From NCBI RefSeq assembly GCF_000143085.1, contig NC_014315.1:929001-993000 (forward strand): 64,000 bases of DNA, read 5' to 3'. This DNA comes from Nitrosococcus watsonii C-113. Its GTDB lineage: Bacteria; Pseudomonadota; Gammaproteobacteria; Nitrosococcales; Nitrosococcaceae. Position numbers and translations under genes: made by a program. Positions 25,741-34,829 of this stretch are shown here, piece by piece (the first letter of the stretch is position 1; every line of letters begins with the position of its first letter). The notes under the pieces are model-generated. The model was not told the DNA's origin and did not search any database. It saw only the letters and a list, made by a program, of their open reading frames with translations.

Positions 25741-27810
25741 TCAGAAAATATTATGGTTGCTTAGGGTTGTGATTAAAGCATGGTCGGTGAGAGTGCTAAT
25801 CACGGGTACGCGGAACTGCTTGATTTTAGTGAGGTGGGGCTGGCTTTTATCGCCTGCCATAGGCAGATAGATTAGATCTGCGGCTATGAGGTATTCTGGC
25901 AGCGAAGCGGCGGTGGCCTGTATGAAAAATAGTCGGCGGGGCGCCATCGCTAGCCCTCTTGCTTTCAGCCCGGCGGGGAGAGGAGAGATATCGTCTCCTT
26001 CGCACCATAAAAAATATAAATTCCGTTGGTTATCCATCTGTCTGCTAGCAGCGCTAATAAAATCTTGCACTGCCTCCGGTTGATCTGTCTGAGCAAGACC
26101 CAGCATGATACGGGCGGCGTCGGGTATTCCAAGACGCTCCCTTAGGTGGATACGGCCTGTGAGCCGTTGCGATAAATTAAGCGTATGGGCGCGTTCTTGG
26201 AGTAGGCTTCTGTTTTTAGAGATATTTTGAGTAGGTTGCAGGGTTGAGGTTTCTCTTCCGCTGGCAATAGGGGGGGGGTTCTGGTTTGCTGCCCAGGGTG
26301 GTTTGGGATGAAAATGAGTGCGCAAAGCCCGGAGGGGCGCGGTCATTCGCCAGGAATTCGAATGACGTAAGGCAATCAGCTCCCGCTCCAACGTTTTGGT
26401 GTGAGCCTGGTGGTAGCTGAGCATTTGGCTCATCTCATTAAGCTGATGACGGCTTTCTGCCAGTTCTGCGGCTTGGCGGCAGGTTTCCTGCTTCAGCCGG
26501 GTATGAGTCGAGTGGTTGCGGATTTGGGCATTTTCAATTCCCTGGGGTAGCCAATTTCCTTGGGTTAGGGAGTTGCTGAGGGTTGGCAACAGAGCTTGGT
26601 AATCCTGCACCATATCCCGTGCCTGGCGGATAGGATGAGTATCCAAGTGGTGGGCAACACGGCCAAGGGAGACTCGCTCCTTCGCTAGAGAAGTAACCAG
26701 GGCGATCAAATCTTGAGCGGTGGGTGGGTATAGGAAGCCGTTTATGCCGTGCTGGATGCGTTCCCTGAATGCGCCTAAGGCGGTGGCGAGGGTAGGGATA
26801 CCCAAGGCCCACATTTCGCTGAGGGTGTAGCTAAAAGTCTCCGGCAGAGTGGAGAGGAGCAGGGCGCAATCTGGCGAGAAATTCTGGATTAAGGTGCTGA
26901 GTTCAGCAAGGTTGTAGTCCGGAACGAGGGTGATACCCTTGATATCCGTGAAGGATTGAGCGAATAGGCCGCAGCCGAGGAGAAGGAATTCGGCCTGCTT
27001 AGTGAGTCGTGGGAGGGCCTCCTGCAGCAGGGGTAGCCCTTTGTGGAATTCTAGACGGCCAGGGACGACAATGCGTAATTTGCGGCTTTCGTGCTCCACA
27101 TCTCTAGCGTTGTTGCTAGGCGTGGTGTGGACCGGGCGACGTAGCCGCTCTAAATCGGTGCCATGGGGGATGAGGTGGCATGTTTTAGCAGCGATTTCAG
27201 GATAAAGTTGGTACAACCGGTCCCGCGCCGTGCGGCTAGGAGCCACCAGATAGACTTGGGGTTGCAGGATGGCAGCCGCATAAACTTGGCGTGTGGCTAG
27301 CCAGTGTTCAGCGGTGGAATTATGCCAGCATTCGTTATGGGGGTTGGACTCTAGGCAATGGGCTAAACTGTCTTGATTGCAGCGTTCGCAGGAAGCGCCA
27401 AAATAACCGAACATGGCCGGGCAGTAAGGATAGAGATCGTGCAGCACCCGCAGGGTAAGCCGTCCAGTGTCGAGGGCATCCAGGGAGTGTCCAATCAGAG
27501 AAGAGACCACCACGGTCTCCACGGCCAGGCCGGTGAGGAGATCCGAGAGGAGGGTTTTATACTGAGGATGGGTAAGGGCAGTCGTGGGAATGGGAGGGGT
27601 AAGTTCCCAGGTGGCAAGGGGCCTCTCCGGGTAGGCCGAGTCTACCAGCTCCAACCCCTGCCCAAAAATATTACGGTTACTGACGGAATAAAGAATGAGG
27701 TGTCGCCGTTCCGGATAGTGCTGGATAAAGTCCTCGGTCCAACGGGCGATGCCGCCACCCCAGCTATGGAGAATATGGAGTAGGCTGGGCTTGGGATAAT
27801 TATCTGCCAT
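25741..27810 (-). CDS. GT4-like glycosyltransferase with coiled coil and extra C-terminal domain
   Basis: A 689-residue protein. The first 390 residues form a GT-B/GT4 unit: LLHILHSWGGGIARWTEDFI, a Cys-rich loop (CPAMFGYFGASCERCNQ), VPGRLEFHKGLPLLQEAL, and LPETFSYTLSEMWALGIPTLA with the GT4 Glu. A helical stretch near 420-480 (QAAELAESRHQLNEMSQML) looks like a coiled coil. The last 150 residues (RLGIPDAARIMLGLAQTDQ..., SLPEYLIAADLIYLPMAGD) resemble a second, partial GT-B half. It is paralogous to the GT4 domain of the 1256-residue fusion, sharing both the Cys-rich loop and the ETFSYTLSE motif. It is read opposite to its neighbours and shares a 99-base divergent promoter region with the next plus-strand gene. 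Confidence 0.8.
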   Translation of the reverse strand: MADNYPKPSLLHILHSWGGGIARWTEDFIQHYPERRHLILYSVSNRNIFGQGLELVDSAYPERPLATWELTPPIPTTALTHPQYKTLLSDLLTGLAVETVVVSSLIGHSLDALDTGRLTLRVLHDLYPYCPAMFGYFGASCERCNQDSLAHCLESNPHNECWHNSTAEHWLATRQVYAAAILQPQVYLVAPSRTARDRLYQLYPEIAAKTCHLIPHGTDLERLRRPVHTTPSNNARDVEHESRKLRIVVPGRLEFHKGLPLLQEALPRLTKQAEFLLLGCGLFAQSFTDIKGITLVPDYNLAELSTLIQNFSPDCALLLSTLPETFSYTLSEMWALGIPTLATALGAFRERIQHGINGFLYPPTAQDLIALVTSLAKERVSLGRVAHHLDTHPIRQARDMVQDYQALLPTLSNSLTQGNWLPQGIENAQIRNHSTHTRLKQETCRQAAELAESRHQLNEMSQMLSYHQAHTKTLERELIALRHSNSWRMTAPLRALRTHFHPKPPWAANQNPPPIASGRETSTLQPTQNISKNRSLLQERAHTLNLSQRLTGRIHLRERLGIPDAARIMLGLAQTDQPEAVQDFISAASRQMDNQRNLYFLWCEGDDISPLPAGLKARGLAMAPRRLFFIQATAASLPEYLIAADLIYLPMAGDKSQPHLTKIKQFRVPVISTLTDHALITTLSNHNIF

Positions 27811-27909
27811 TAGAAGCGATAAGGGATGAGCCTATTTTTTTAGCAATGAGTGAATTTTTAATGACGTTTTTAAATAAATTTTACGCTAACATTTTGAAGA
27901 GTCTGGATA

Positions 27910-29784
27910 ATGGCAATTGAGAAAAGAGGCAAGATAAATTATTCTTGGAATTTTAGCCAGGATTACAACACGGCGGCTACCGCTACCACCCATCAGGAGC
28001 GGGGATTATGGGCCTTTGATCATTGTGCCGTTTTTTCTCTACCACAGCGGCGGCTACTTTTAAAGAGCAGGCATACCGATAGCAGGTTAGTGGTCTCTTC
28101 AGAGGTCTTTCAAGTGCTCCAGTTTTGCCGGCAATTTAGAACACTGGAAGAACATATGGCCGTGGTGAAGAGAATGAATCCGGCGCTTGCGGAACGCCAG
28201 TCTGAAATAAGCCAAATTTTTAATAAATTCATTGAACAGGGCTTCATGATTTCGGCCAAAACATTAGTTACAAAGTTGCAGCATAAAGAGAGAAATTTTA
28301 GCCAGTCTCCTTTATTTGGAATTTTGGCACGCACTTGCGATAGGCCAAAGTCATTGGCCCGTTTAATCAAGAGTTTTGCTGAAAATGAGCACCATCATGG
28401 ACAACGCTACCGGTATTTTGTGGTGGATGATTCCAGAAGTCTGGAGAATATCACTAAAAACCAAGCTCTCATAGAGCAGGCCAAAAAGAAAGAAGGGCTA
28501 GAGATTTATTATCATGGCTGGAGTGAGCAGCAAAAACTTATTGCTGCTTTGCTCGGGGCTTTTCCAGAACATGAGGAGTCAATCCAGTGGTTGTTAGGTA
28601 AAAATACCGAGAATGGAAGATTTTCAGGGGGCAGGCTCTGGAATTACATGATGCTTCTAACCGCTGGGAAACGCTTCCTGGCGATAGACGATGATATGGT
28701 CTGTCAACCGCGCCTGGCGCCGGACCACCAGAATCGTTTGGAAGTCTCGGAGAGACCGCGAGAAGTCCGTTTCTTCCTGGATCGGGATGATCTATTAACA
28801 AACACCACCGTATCTCCTATCGATCCTATCGAGCAACATGCCGATGTGCTTGGGCGCTCGATGGGGGCAGCGGCCCATCATTTCTCTGCGGTTAAGTTGG
28901 AGGAGCAAAGCTTTAAGGATTTTAGAAGAGAGCAGATGGATGCGTTGCGGGCCGACTCTAAGATTCTTTTAACCCAATCCGGTATTTTGGGTGATCCTGG
29001 CACTGTTTCTACTGATTGGATATACGAGCTTGAGGGAGAAGCAAGATCGCAATTGGTGGAGAGCTTAGAAAGTTATCAAGTATTACGTGCTAGCCGGTAC
29101 TTGTGGCTGGGAACTTCTTCCTTTCATTTTTTACCTGACACTTCATTGCTCAGCACTCTGAGCGGGGTTGATAATCAACAGATGCTGCCTTGTACAAGCC
29201 CTTATTTCCGCAATGAGGATCACTTATTTGGGGGTTTGGTTAAAGCTTTGTATCCTACTTCCTTGGCGCTAGAATTCCCCTGGAGCCTGCTGCATTTTCC
29301 TGAATCTGAACGGGTTTGGAATCAAGCGGTTTTGGATAAGCCTGAGAATGTAGGTGCGCTTGGGTTTCTCACTGACATTACTAGTAATGCCATGAAAAAT
29401 TGCTATGCTAATCATGCATGGCAAAGATTAACTTTCTTGGCAGAAACTTACCTTGGCTTGGCGAACGGGGATGTCGCTGTGCTTGAGGCGGGAATTGAGG
29501 AAAATTTGCTTCATGCACGGGTAGGTAAGGTCAATCGCTTGCAAGCCCAGTTAGATGCTTATCAGGGTCAGCCTTCCTATTGGGCTGAGGACATAAAGCG
29601 TTTATTGCAAGCGGGGAGCAATGCTTTGGTCAGTCGTGAAAATCGACTCATTCCCGATGCTGCACCGGATAGTGGGCGGACAGATCAGGTAGTCCTCGTC
29701 AGAACGCTATTACGCCAGTTGGGGGGTGCGTTGAAGGTATGGCCGTTGCTATGGCGGTTCTGCCAAGAAAATACTTGGGATTAG
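27910..29784 (+). CDS. glycosyltransferase-like protein with possible PqqD-like N-terminal domain
   Basis: A 624-residue protein without a firm family name. Residues about 30-120 (HCAVFSLPQRRLLLKSRHTD through FNKFIEQGFMI) have the pattern of a PqqD/RRE winged helix: two or three short strands, then SSEVFQVLQFCRQFRTLEEH and a final helix ending in a GFM turn. Residues about 135 on look like a GT-A domain: FGILARTCDRPKSLARLIKSF, YFVVDDSRS, GRLWNYMMLLTAGKRFLAIDDDMVC with a DDD metal site. A later FRNEDHLFGGLVKALYP is compatible with the catalytic ED of GT2 enzymes. The remaining helices are unassigned. It starts a plus-strand set followed by a secreted protease gene. The RRE reading is inference from pattern only. 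Confidence 0.6.
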   Translation: MAIEKRGKINYSWNFSQDYNTAATATTHQERGLWAFDHCAVFSLPQRRLLLKSRHTDSRLVVSSEVFQVLQFCRQFRTLEEHMAVVKRMNPALAERQSEISQIFNKFIEQGFMISAKTLVTKLQHKERNFSQSPLFGILARTCDRPKSLARLIKSFAENEHHHGQRYRYFVVDDSRSLENITKNQALIEQAKKKEGLEIYYHGWSEQQKLIAALLGAFPEHEESIQWLLGKNTENGRFSGGRLWNYMMLLTAGKRFLAIDDDMVCQPRLAPDHQNRLEVSERPREVRFFLDRDDLLTNTTVSPIDPIEQHADVLGRSMGAAAHHFSAVKLEEQSFKDFRREQMDALRADSKILLTQSGILGDPGTVSTDWIYELEGEARSQLVESLESYQVLRASRYLWLGTSSFHFLPDTSLLSTLSGVDNQQMLPCTSPYFRNEDHLFGGLVKALYPTSLALEFPWSLLHFPESERVWNQAVLDKPENVGALGFLTDITSNAMKNCYANHAWQRLTFLAETYLGLANGDVAVLEAGIEENLLHARVGKVNRLQAQLDAYQGQPSYWAEDIKRLLQAGSNALVSRENRLIPDAAPDSGRTDQVVLVRTLLRQLGGALKVWPLLWRFCQENTWD

Positions 29785-29818
29785 CTCTCTATCTAACCGC
29801 TTTAGACTCTAAGCCCAA

Positions 29819-32293
29819 GTGAACAAAGGAATTATCCGTCGAGTGATCCATTTAATGAAGGTCTGTATGATTTTTATGGGCCTAGCACTTATTTCGGCAT
29901 ACGGAGATGGCAGTAATGACCGCCGATTAGAAAGCAATGAAGTTTTTTCTCCCACCCCAGACGCACCCTCCTCCTCTCATCCCCGTATTGAGTATCGTTT
30001 GCAAAAGATGCTGGAAGCGGTGGCTAGCCCTAAGGGAACAGCCCAGGCTCGACCCGTGCAAGTCCATGTTCTTTTGGCTGGGCCTCTTACCGCCGAAACG
30101 CGCTTAGCCATCGAGGCGTTAGGAGGTAAGGTGGAAATCGAGCGCGGTGAGCATTTGCAAGTGTTATTGCCCCTGCCACGGGTTTCCGAGCTGGCGGCCT
30201 TATCCCAGGTCCAGTACGTGCGGCTGCCCCGCCGGGCCGAACCTCGTGAGGAGAATCGTCTTGTGCCGCAAAGCATCCGTAGTGAAGGTGTCCAGGCCAC
30301 GTTTGCTGATCAGCTCCACTCCCTAGGGGTGACGGGAAAGGGAGTGCGGGTTGCTGTCTTGGATAGGGGGTTCCAGGGCTATCAGGATCTTTTGGGGGTT
30401 GAATTACCCGCTGAGGTTACGACAAAAAACTTTAATCTAGGGGAAGGGTTCGAGGGGACTCGTCATGGCACCGCGGTAACTGAAATTCTATACGATATGG
30501 CCCCCGAGGTGGAGTTTACGCTGATTGCCGTGAGTACTGAATTAGAATACATGGCGGCGCTAGATTGGCTGCGGGCGCAAGGGGTTTCCATCGTTTCATT
30601 TTCCTTGGGCTTCGATAATCTCGGTCCGCTGGATGGCAGGAGTCCGGTTTCCGCGGCTGCAAGCCGGTTATTTGATGAAGCGGATATCTTATTTGTCGCT
30701 GCTGCGGGGAATGAGCAGCAAAACTACTGGAGCGGTCTCTTTAACGACCTAGATGGCAATGGTGCCCACGACTTTAATGCCCAAGACGAGGGTCTAGGCG
30801 TCCAGTTGCGTGGGGGAGATGGCGTTCGCGTTATCCTCAATTGGGACGATTGGGGCGAAGATCCGGCCTATCCCCATGCCGATCAGGATTATGACCTCTA
30901 TATTTTTTGCCCAGGCGCAGTCCGGTTTTCCCCCGATAATGCCTGTGCTTCATCTAGGAATTTCCAGACTGGGCAATTAGGCCAGGAGCCGCTAGAGCAG
31001 GTTTTTTTTGCTGCGCCAGAGACGGGCGAATATAATATTTTTGTTGTGCGCGGGAGTCCTGGAACCGGTGAGCGGTTACTGCGGCTATTTGTCGGCGGCA
31101 GCCAGGGAGAAGCTTTTCTCATGGAATATCAAAATACCGCCAGCACCTTGGTTTTACCTAGTGATGGCCGGAGTGTATTTGCGGTCGGCGCTATGGATAT
31201 AGGCACCCAGCAATTAGCGCCTGAGTCTTCCCTTGGCCCCACCTGGGATGACCGAATCAAGCCAGATATCGTTGCCCCCGATGGGGTCACTACCGCCGCT
31301 CTGGGCGCTTTTTTCGGTACTTCGGCGGCAACGCCTCATGTAGCGGGAGCAGGGACGCTGCTCAAGTCCCAAGATCCCAACCGTAGCGCTCAGGATCTTA
31401 AGCTGCTGCTACAACAGGCTAGTACAGATCGTGCCGTTGGGGGAAAAGATAATGAATATGGTTCCGGAACCTTGCTGCTTGAGAATTTTGTAGCCGATGA
31501 GCGACTCTCGCCCCTATCTGGTGTATGGTGGAATCCTTCGCAAGTTGGGCATGGCTTTTTTTTCGGTATTCGCAATAATAGGTTAGTAGCTACTTGGTAT
31601 ACCTATGATGGAGTGGGGAACCCATTTTGGCTGCTCTCCGCTGGCTCCATGGCTGCTGGGAGTCGCTATTCTGGTACACTACATGCTTTTCATGGCCCGC
31701 CATTAAAGTCGCCCTTGAATACATTGTTTGATAGTAGCGGTAGTACTGTGGCTACAAACGAAATAGGTAGCCTTGATATTGATTTTATCCATCCTGGCGA
31801 AGCTTCCATCAATATTCAACTGAATGGCGATTCTCTAATTTCTCCAAATACCTTGAGCCTTAAGGCGCAGCCTTTTTTGGCCTATCCAGCAGCTGCTCAA
31901 AGTCCCCAGGTTCCTTATATTTCAAAGTACAGTGGTCTATGGTGGAATGCAGAGCAGAGCGGACACGGTTTTTTTATTAATATTCAAGAGAGCGTGCTAA
32001 CCGCGGCATGGTATACCTACGATGATAGCCAGGGAGAGCCAGTCTGGATTCTGACGGCCGGTCCTATGGATTCCGCAGCTACCTATTCAGGAACAGCCTA
32101 TCGTTTTACAGGCCCAGCTCTTATGTCTGGCGCAAATCTTGCTGATTACTTTGATGAGACGGGAGCTACTGTCAATGGAGTGGCCAGTGGTGCTCTTTCC
32201 ATCACTTTTACCTCGAATACCACAGCGGTTGTGACTATCGGTAACGTGCTTTCGGTAAATGAAACCCTACAGTTAGAGCGTTTTAATTTTTAA
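29819..32293 (+). CDS. secreted subtilisin-like serine protease (S8) with duplicated C-terminal domains
   Basis: An 824-residue protein with a hydrophobic N-terminal signal (MKVCMIFMGLALISA after a short basic lead). The S8 catalytic triad is complete: Asp in VRVAVLDRGFQGY, His in GTRHGTAVTEIL and Ser in FFGTSAATPHVAGAG. The oxyanion Asn lies in LFVAAAGNEQQNYW. A jelly-roll-like insert with several Asp residues (FNDLDGNGAHDFNAQDEG) may bind calcium. After the catalytic domain come two homologous domains starting GVWWNPSQVGHGFFFGI and GLWWNAEQSGHGFFINI, each with TWYTYD or AWYTYD and a Trp-rich core. The GTG start at 29819 is used; an ATG at 29855 is an alternative. It should act outside the inner membrane; substrates are unknown. 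Confidence 0.88.
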   Translation: MNKGIIRRVIHLMKVCMIFMGLALISAYGDGSNDRRLESNEVFSPTPDAPSSSHPRIEYRLQKMLEAVASPKGTAQARPVQVHVLLAGPLTAETRLAIEALGGKVEIERGEHLQVLLPLPRVSELAALSQVQYVRLPRRAEPREENRLVPQSIRSEGVQATFADQLHSLGVTGKGVRVAVLDRGFQGYQDLLGVELPAEVTTKNFNLGEGFEGTRHGTAVTEILYDMAPEVEFTLIAVSTELEYMAALDWLRAQGVSIVSFSLGFDNLGPLDGRSPVSAAASRLFDEADILFVAAAGNEQQNYWSGLFNDLDGNGAHDFNAQDEGLGVQLRGGDGVRVILNWDDWGEDPAYPHADQDYDLYIFCPGAVRFSPDNACASSRNFQTGQLGQEPLEQVFFAAPETGEYNIFVVRGSPGTGERLLRLFVGGSQGEAFLMEYQNTASTLVLPSDGRSVFAVGAMDIGTQQLAPESSLGPTWDDRIKPDIVAPDGVTTAALGAFFGTSAATPHVAGAGTLLKSQDPNRSAQDLKLLLQQASTDRAVGGKDNEYGSGTLLLENFVADERLSPLSGVWWNPSQVGHGFFFGIRNNRLVATWYTYDGVGNPFWLLSAGSMAAGSRYSGTLHAFHGPPLKSPLNTLFDSSGSTVATNEIGSLDIDFIHPGEASINIQLNGDSLISPNTLSLKAQPFLAYPAAAQSPQVPYISKYSGLWWNAEQSGHGFFINIQESVLTAAWYTYDDSQGEPVWILTAGPMDSAATYSGTAYRFTGPALMSGANLADYFDETGATVNGVASGALSITFTSNTTAVVTIGNVLSVNETLQLERFNF

Positions 32294-32409
32294 AGCCTTT
32301 TAGAAATTTAACGGGATAATAGTATGTTTAGCATAGCGATTTGTTTGCTTTAGTCTGCTAAACTAATCACGGGTAATATAAAAGAAAACTATGCCGGGCA
32401 AGGCTATTC

Positions 32410-33495
32410 ATGAAAAGTATAAATGGAGAGGGTAGGAACAAGTTCAGCGGAGCGGAGCGCCATCCACTTGTTTCCGTCGTTATAGTCAACTTCAATGGCG
32501 GTTGGCTGCTAACCGAAGCGGTGCGCTCTGTGTTGGAGGTGGATATCCCTTTAGAGATAATCGTCGTGGATAATGGTTCCCACGATAGTAGTCTAGCGTG
32601 CTTGCGGAGTATCGTGGACGGGGATTCACGAGTGCGGGTGATTGAAAATAGCCGCAACCTAGGATTTGCCCGGGCAAATAATATTGCTCTCAGGCAGGTG
32701 TTAGGAGACTATGTTCTGTTGCTAAATCCAGACTGTGTTATCCGCCCAAATACGCTCTCAAGTATGCTTAAGGCCATGGCTAGGGAGCCGGAGGCAGGGA
32801 TGGCAGGTTGCCTGCTTCGTAATCCAGATGGAACCGAGCAAGCCGGTTGCCGCCGTAGTGTGCCTACACCATGGCGAACTTTTGTCCGGGTGCTTCATTT
32901 GAATAGGCTATTTCCCGATCACCCTAGATTTCAAGGGTTTGTCTTGAGCCGCCAGCCTTTACCTAGGGAGTCCTTCTCTCTCGAAGCTATCTCTGGTGCC
33001 TTTATGCTGGTTCGACGGGAGGGCCTCAAACATGTGGGTTTGCTGGATGAAAATTATTTTCTCCATTGCGAGGATTTAGATTGGTGCATGCGATTCCGGC
33101 AGGCGGGCTGGAAAATTTTATTCGTCCCGAGTGTGGAGGTGGTTCACTATAAGGGGACTTGCAGTAAGGATTGGCCTATCCAAGTGCTTTGGTACAAGCA
33201 CAAGGGCATGGTGTATTTTTATCGGAAATTCTTTCGCCACCAATATCCCTTATCGCTTATGGGGTTAGTAGTCGGTGCCGTGTGGGGCCGTTTTTGCGTG
33301 CTAGCCGGGTTGGCCTTACTACGGCGGCTTGCCGCTGAAGGCAGAGCTAAGGCTGGGTTTAGAATAAGGAATACTTTTTACTTGGCTGGGAGACCCCCGA
33401 AAATGGCGAGCACTTCAGCCACGACGGCCTATCGGGTTAAGCCGGACAGCACCAGCGTTTCACAGGGAATGGCAAAACGTGCCCATAGCCGCTAA
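32410..33495 (+). CDS. GT2 glycosyltransferase
   Basis: A 361-residue GT-A glycosyltransferase with the standard order of motifs: PLVSVVIVNFNGGWLLTEAV, IIVVDNGSHDSSL, NLGFARANNIAL, LLLNPDCVIRPNTL (metal site), SGAFMLVRREGLKHVGLLDENYFLHCEDLDWCMRFRQAGWKI. A C-terminal amphipathic/hydrophobic stretch (SLMGLVVGAVWGRFCVLAGLALL) may anchor it to the membrane. The pattern is closest to rhamnosyltransferase or galactosyltransferase-type GT2 proteins. It stands between the protease and the epimerase genes with its own upstream gap of 116 bases, which may hold a promoter. Confidence 0.87.
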   Translation: MKSINGEGRNKFSGAERHPLVSVVIVNFNGGWLLTEAVRSVLEVDIPLEIIVVDNGSHDSSLACLRSIVDGDSRVRVIENSRNLGFARANNIALRQVLGDYVLLLNPDCVIRPNTLSSMLKAMAREPEAGMAGCLLRNPDGTEQAGCRRSVPTPWRTFVRVLHLNRLFPDHPRFQGFVLSRQPLPRESFSLEAISGAFMLVRREGLKHVGLLDENYFLHCEDLDWCMRFRQAGWKILFVPSVEVVHYKGTCSKDWPIQVLWYKHKGMVYFYRKFFRHQYPLSLMGLVVGAVWGRFCVLAGLALLRRLAAEGRAKAGFRIRNTFYLAGRPPKMASTSATTAYRVKPDSTSVSQGMAKRAHSR

Positions 33496-33542
33496 TATTG
33501 TATTCATAGTCTCCGCTGTTTTCCTTGGTGTCTGATTTTAGA

Positions 33543-34586
33543 ATGAAGGTGCTTGTTACCGGCGCAACGGGTTTTATTGGTCGGCACTTGGTGGCAGCGT
33601 TACTATCGAGAAAAAAAGCTATCCGGATATTAGCAAGAAATGCGGAGCAGGCTGAGGCAATATGGAGTCCGGGTTCACTAGAGGTAGTCCAGGGAAATCT
33701 TGGCAATGCCTTAACGCTGGGGGATTTGTGTGAAGGGATTGATATTGTTTTTCACTTGGCTAGCGGCAGCTTTGCCGAAAACGATAAGACCGGCGAGGCA
33801 GAGCGGCTCCACCAAAAAGTAGGGGTGGAGGGGACGAAAGAACTTCTGAGACGAGCTGTAAGGGCTGGAGTTAAACGATTTATTTTTGTGAGTAGCGTCA
33901 AAGCCATGGGTGAGGGAGGAAGCAGTCATCTTGATGAGGCTAGTCCAGAACTCCCCCAAACTGCCTATGGTCGAGGGAAGCTAGCTGCTGAACGGGTGGT
34001 GCTAGAGGCAGGCCGTACCTACGGTATGCATGTTTGCAACTTGCGCCTTCCCATGGTTTATGGCAGTGATGGCAAGGGGAATCTCCCCCGGATGATGGCC
34101 GCGATTGAGCGAGGATGGTTTCCACCACTGCCGGAAGTGAAAAACCGCCGTTCCATGGTGCATGTCAATGATGTTGTGCAGGCGCTATTGCTCACAGCCG
34201 AAAATCCCAAGGCGAGCCACCAAACTTATATCGTGACGGATGGTTGTACTTATTCCTCTCGCCAAATTTATATATTGCTTTGCCAAGCATTAGGCCGTTC
34301 TATTCCGGGGTGGCGTTTTCCGGCCGGGTTGCTGCGAATGATTGCTAAAGCGGGGGATTTTGCCGGGTGGGTTCTCAAGAGGGAAGTACCTTTGAATTCC
34401 CACGTATTATACAAGTTAATGGGTTCGGCATGGTATAGCTGTGCCAAAATACAAAGAGAACTCGGTTATCGTCCTCGGTATTCCCTAGAAACGGCATTGC
34501 CTGAAATCCTTAAAGCTCTTTGCTTAGCAACCCTTCACCAAAGATCGTTGGCATTGACTCCTGATAGGAGGGAAGAGGGGAAGTGA
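33543..34586 (+). CDS. NAD(P)-dependent epimerase/dehydratase (extended SDR)
   Basis: A 347-residue extended short-chain dehydrogenase. The N-terminal Rossmann glycine motif is VLVTGATGFIGRHLVAALL. The strand-4 block is FHLASGSFAEND, Ser is in FIFVSSVKAMGEG, and the catalytic Tyr-Lys pair is in YGRGKLAAERV. The substrate half continues with LRLPMVYGSDGKGN and RRSMVHVNDVV. This matches nucleotide-sugar 4-epimerases, dehydratases and reductases of glycan pathways; the exact sugar is open. The ATG at 33543 is used; a GTG at 33525 in frame is possible. It closes the polysaccharide region and is followed by a hairpin before the flagellar operon. Confidence 0.83.
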   Translation: MKVLVTGATGFIGRHLVAALLSRKKAIRILARNAEQAEAIWSPGSLEVVQGNLGNALTLGDLCEGIDIVFHLASGSFAENDKTGEAERLHQKVGVEGTKELLRRAVRAGVKRFIFVSSVKAMGEGGSSHLDEASPELPQTAYGRGKLAAERVVLEAGRTYGMHVCNLRLPMVYGSDGKGNLPRMMAAIERGWFPPLPEVKNRRSMVHVNDVVQALLLTAENPKASHQTYIVTDGCTYSSRQIYILLCQALGRSIPGWRFPAGLLRMIAKAGDFAGWVLKREVPLNSHVLYKLMGSAWYSCAKIQRELGYRPRYSLETALPEILKALCLATLHQRSLALTPDRREEGK

Positions 34587-34609
34587 ACCTAGAAAGCAAT
34601 TTCCCGTAC

Positions 34610-34639
34610 TCTTCCACCTCCCGTATTAAGGTGGGAAGA
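34610..34639 (+). terminator. hairpin after the epimerase gene, weak terminator candidate
   Basis: TCTTCCACCT pairs with AGGTGGGAAGA with one bulged base around a 9-base loop. It lies 24 bases after the stop and separates the glycan genes from the flagellar operon, but lacks a clear T run. Confidence 0.4.
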
Positions 34640-34765
34640 TAGCCATTACTGAGCGTCAATTTTTTGCCAAACCGCTTTTGTCATTAATCGCCATTTATTT
34701 GGCGGCCACCAGGTACTTTACGGCAAGTTATTTAAATTAATACGTTTTTCTGCTATTGGAAGAGA

Positions 34766-34780
34766 TGGTATGGGGCTTGC
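34766..34780 (+). promoter_or_regulatory. sigma-54 type promoter of the fliL operon
   Basis: TGGTATGGGGCTTGC carries the -24 GG and -12 GC dinucleotides with the required ten bases between them and resembles TGGCAC-N5-TTGC. It ends 50 bases before the fliL start. In polar flagellates of the gammaproteobacteria the fliLMNOPQR-flhB region is typically controlled by RpoN and a FleQ/FlrC type activator, which agrees with the position. Confidence 0.55.
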
Positions 34781-34829
34781 TTACATTAAGAATAAATAAT
34801 TCTTAGTTGTAAGCAGAGGAATAAACCCC

